A DNA stretch of 64,000 nt from Erinaceus europaeus (Eukaryota > Chordata > Mammalia > Eulipotyphla > Erinaceidae): NCBI RefSeq assembly GCF_950295315.1, contig NC_080171.1:92179516-92243515 (forward strand), in the 5' to 3' direction. The notes under the pieces were generated by a model that was given only the letters and a program-made list of their open reading frames with translations, made no database searches and was not told the origin of the DNA. Shown piece after piece: positions 62,129 through 64,000 of this stretch (position 1 is the stretch's first letter; each line of letters starts with the position of its first letter). The position numbers and the translations under genes are program-made.

Positions 62129-62179
62129 CTGTAAGAATAATTGATAACATCAAAAACACTGTTGAACACAGGGTATTTT

Positions 62180-62430
62180 AATTTTTTTCACTCTCCTTTA
62201 TTGAGAGAGACAGAGAAAGGAGAGAGAGAGAGACAGAGACAGAGAGAGACAGAGAGAGAGAGCAAGCAAAGAAACACACCAAGGTACTGCTCCAGTATTC
62301 CCAGTGCTGCTCCCAGTGCTCCCCAGTGCTGCTCATGATGCTCCTATGTGGTGTCAGGGCTCAAAGTCAGGGCCTAACATATTCTAAGGTATGTGCTCAA
62401 CCTGATGAACTACTTAACTACTACCTGTAA
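62180..62430 (-). repeat. Old SINE relic with purine run
   Basis: GAGAGAGACAGAGACAGAGA, repeated CCCAGTGCTGCTC, GTGCTCAACCTGATGAAC. Confidence 0.6.
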
Positions 62431-62491
62431 TTGGTGTTTGTATTTTTGCTTGTTTGTTTTTACAATAAGTATCCTTACAAAAAATGAGTGT

Positions 62492-62752
62492 CAGGGTTGG
62501 GCGGTAGCACATCCGATTGAGTGCACACAGCAGCACGCTCAAGGACCTGGGTTCAAGCCCCCATACCCCATACCCCACACCCCTTCATGAGTGATGAAGC
62601 AGTGCTACAGGTGTCTCTATTTTTCTCTCATTCTTTAACTTTCCACCACTTTCAATTTCTCTCTGTCCTATAAAAAAAAAAGTAAAAAATAAAAGGCTGC
62701 TGGGAACTGTATATTTATTGTACATGCACCAAGCCCTAGTGATAAAAGATAT
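62492..62752 (+). repeat. tRNA-derived SINE, second subtype
   Basis: GGGTTGGGCGGTAGCACATC, CTGGGTTCAAGCCCCCATAC, tail block CATGCACCAAGCCCTAGTG. Confidence 0.85.
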
Positions 62753-62901
62753 GTTTAAAACTCAATCACAAAACTCAGTGCACAAAAATCCATATCTACA
62801 AAGGCAAAAGCTAGTTTCTAGACATATGATTAATAACATTTTGTTGTTGTTGTTGGCTTCAATGCTCCAGACTGCATTTTTCAGATAATAAGGGAGATGA
62901 G

Positions 62902-63085
62902 GAGGGGGAGGTGGTGGCTCCTCTTGTTGAGCACACACAGTACAGCACCTGAAAACCTGAGTTCAAGTCCCCAGTCCCTATCTGCATGGGGAATGCTTCA
63001 TGAATGGTGAAGGTATCTGCCTTTCTCTCTGTCTTCCCATTGCCTCACAATTTCTCTGTCTCCATCAAATAAATGAGTAAATATT
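62902..63085 (+). repeat. tRNA-derived SINE, second subtype
   Basis: GGGGGAGGTGGTGGCTCC, GAGTTCAAGTCCCCAGTCCC, CATCAAATAAATGAG. Confidence 0.85.
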
Positions 63086-63089
63086 AAGG

Positions 63090-63137
63090 GAAGGAAGGAA
63101 GGAAGTGAGGGAGGAAGGAAGGAAGGAAGGAAGGAAT

Positions 63138-63196
<59 letters not shown>

Positions 63197-63240
63197 AGGG
63201 AGGGAGGGAGGGAGGGAGGAAAAGAAAGAAAGAAACACAG
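63090..63240. repeat. (GGAA)n/(GAAA)n microsatellite
   Basis: Three successive tetranucleotide tracts grown from the tail of the preceding SINE. Open frames on either strand here are artefacts. Confidence 0.95.
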
Positions 63241-63689
63241 AGGGAGAGATAAAAATACCAGACACACACAAGTTTCCTCCAATGTAACAGGGACTGGCTT
63301 AAACTTCGGTCGTGTGCATATGAACTGTTGGGTTGTCTGAAAACTCATGACATTATTTTTTCTTATTTTCTATGTAAAAACACATTCTGGCTTTTCTAAT
63401 ATCATATAGTATCATTTTTTTTAAATTCCTAACATCTTAAACAGATTTTCCTTATATATCTTTAAAGAGCTATTTCTAAAGATAAATTTAGTTTCTAATG
63501 GAGATGGAAAAATCAACAACTTTGAAGACAAGTGAACTTACTTGAACAGTGCTCATACTTTTGTTTTACTTTTGTCTTACTTGGAATAAATCCAGTCATA
63601 TCTCAATCACAATGTTGTAACCGGTAGCCTGCCCTTTCTCTTTCTTAAAAGAAGAGCCTTAGAAACAAAAGTGTTCAAACAAACTTTCT

Positions 63690-63917
63690 TTTTATTTTTT
63701 AAATGTTTTTATTACCTTTATTTATTTATTGGATAGAGACAGCTAGAAATCAAGAGGGAAGGGGATTATAGAGAGGAAGAGAGACAGAGAGACACCTGCA
63801 ATACTGCTTCAGCACTCACAAAGCTTTCCCCCGAAAGTGGGGACCAGGGGCTCGAATCTGGGTCTTTGCACATTAAATGTGTACTCAAGCAGGTGGTCCA
63901 CCACCTGACCTCTCAAA
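63690..63917 (-). repeat. tRNA-derived SINE, second subtype
   Basis: Minus strand. GGATAGAGACAGCTAGAAAT, CACCTGCAATACTGCTTCAG, GGGGCTCGAATCTGGGTCTT, CAGGTGGTCCACCACCTGAC. Confidence 0.9.
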
Positions 63918-64000
63918 AAAACTTTCTTAACTAGATTATCTCTAAAAAAAAAAATATTCATTTACTGTTTTTGTCATCTAGTTTCGTTTTTGCAGGTAGA

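Larger units (their letters stand above)
59640..61312 (-). repeat. SINE split by retroposon
   Basis: Minus strand, parts 59640-59732 and 61186-61312 (GATAGAAAGGGAAAGAGAAG joins GAGAGAACAGAGAGATAAC). Between them are a SINE (59733-60078) and the long retroposon. Confidence 0.85.
59248..62057 (-). other. C5: C5 intron 4
   Basis: 2810 bp, mostly the SINE/retroposon/SINE nest at 59640-61312, followed by an old minus SINE at 61520-61655 and a (TTTG)n run. 61700-62057 and 59248-59639 appear plain. Confidence 0.8.
62129..64000 (-). other. C5: C5 intron 3 (partial)
   Basis: 1872 bp. SINEs at 62180-62430 (minus, old), 62492-62752, 62902-63085 with an adjoining (GGAA/GAAA)n run, and 63690-63917 (minus). 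63241-63690 is plain. I looked for exon 3 and did not find it. Confidence 0.75.

Noticed and set aside
63065..63290. Regularly spaced repeats that might suggest a CRISPR-like or coding array
   Set aside because: Simple (GGAA/GAAA)n microsatellite grown from a SINE tail; no spacers.
62129..64000. Search for C5 exon 3; candidate donor-like GTAAG sites near 63545 and 63585
   Set aside because: Translations upstream of these sites do not resemble the expected HTDKPVYTPDQS region, so exon 3 is outside the window.

Overview
This is mammalian genomic DNA. It has spliced exons with GT/AG borders, long AT-rich introns, L1 with poly-A tails and target-site duplications, MIR/MER5-type relics, and hundreds of bases of tRNA-derived SINE every 1-2 kb. 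The SINE heads (GGTGGCGCA...GGTTCGAGCCC, then CCCACCTGCAGGGG and GGTCTGCAGGTGTCT) and a Vingi-type non-LTR retrotransposon point to a hedgehog (Erinaceidae). That assignment rests on recognition of the repeats, not on a search.

The only protein-coding gene is complement component C5, read on the minus strand across the whole window. I placed 25 consecutive exons, numbered 4 to 28 on the assumption of the human 41-exon layout, from 62128 down to 2289. Every exon has an intact reading frame, all splice phases agree, and all donors are GT and acceptors AG. Together they hold 3234 coding bases, about 1078 codons, equivalent to human residues of roughly 143 to 1220. They cover macroglobulin domains MG2 to MG7, the linker, the C5a anaphylatoxin, the first CUB segment and most of the C5d (TED) domain. 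Exons 1-3 lie beyond the right edge and exons 29-41 beyond the left edge. The C5a segment keeps the RPRR processing site and the LGR-L convertase site, but lacks the free cysteine (C27) and the N64 glycosylation site known from human C5a.

The rest is intron. Intron 21 (16305-27759) is the largest and holds a Russian-doll structure: a SINE is split by an 8.6-kb full-length L1 (14-bp target duplication), which carries a 2.45-kb Vingi element in its 5'UTR and a 0.36-kb unclassified retroposon near the end of ORF2. This unclassified retroposon family recurs about 11 times. Its 5' ends vary, its 3' end is constant, and it shows clear target-site duplications. Similar nests sit at 29.6-30.4 kb and 59.6-61.3 kb. 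Two SINE insertions are close to C5 splice sites: one duplicated the exon 26 donor, and one landed about 20 nt upstream of the exon 10 acceptor. No CRISPR, rRNA or standalone tRNA gene was seen.
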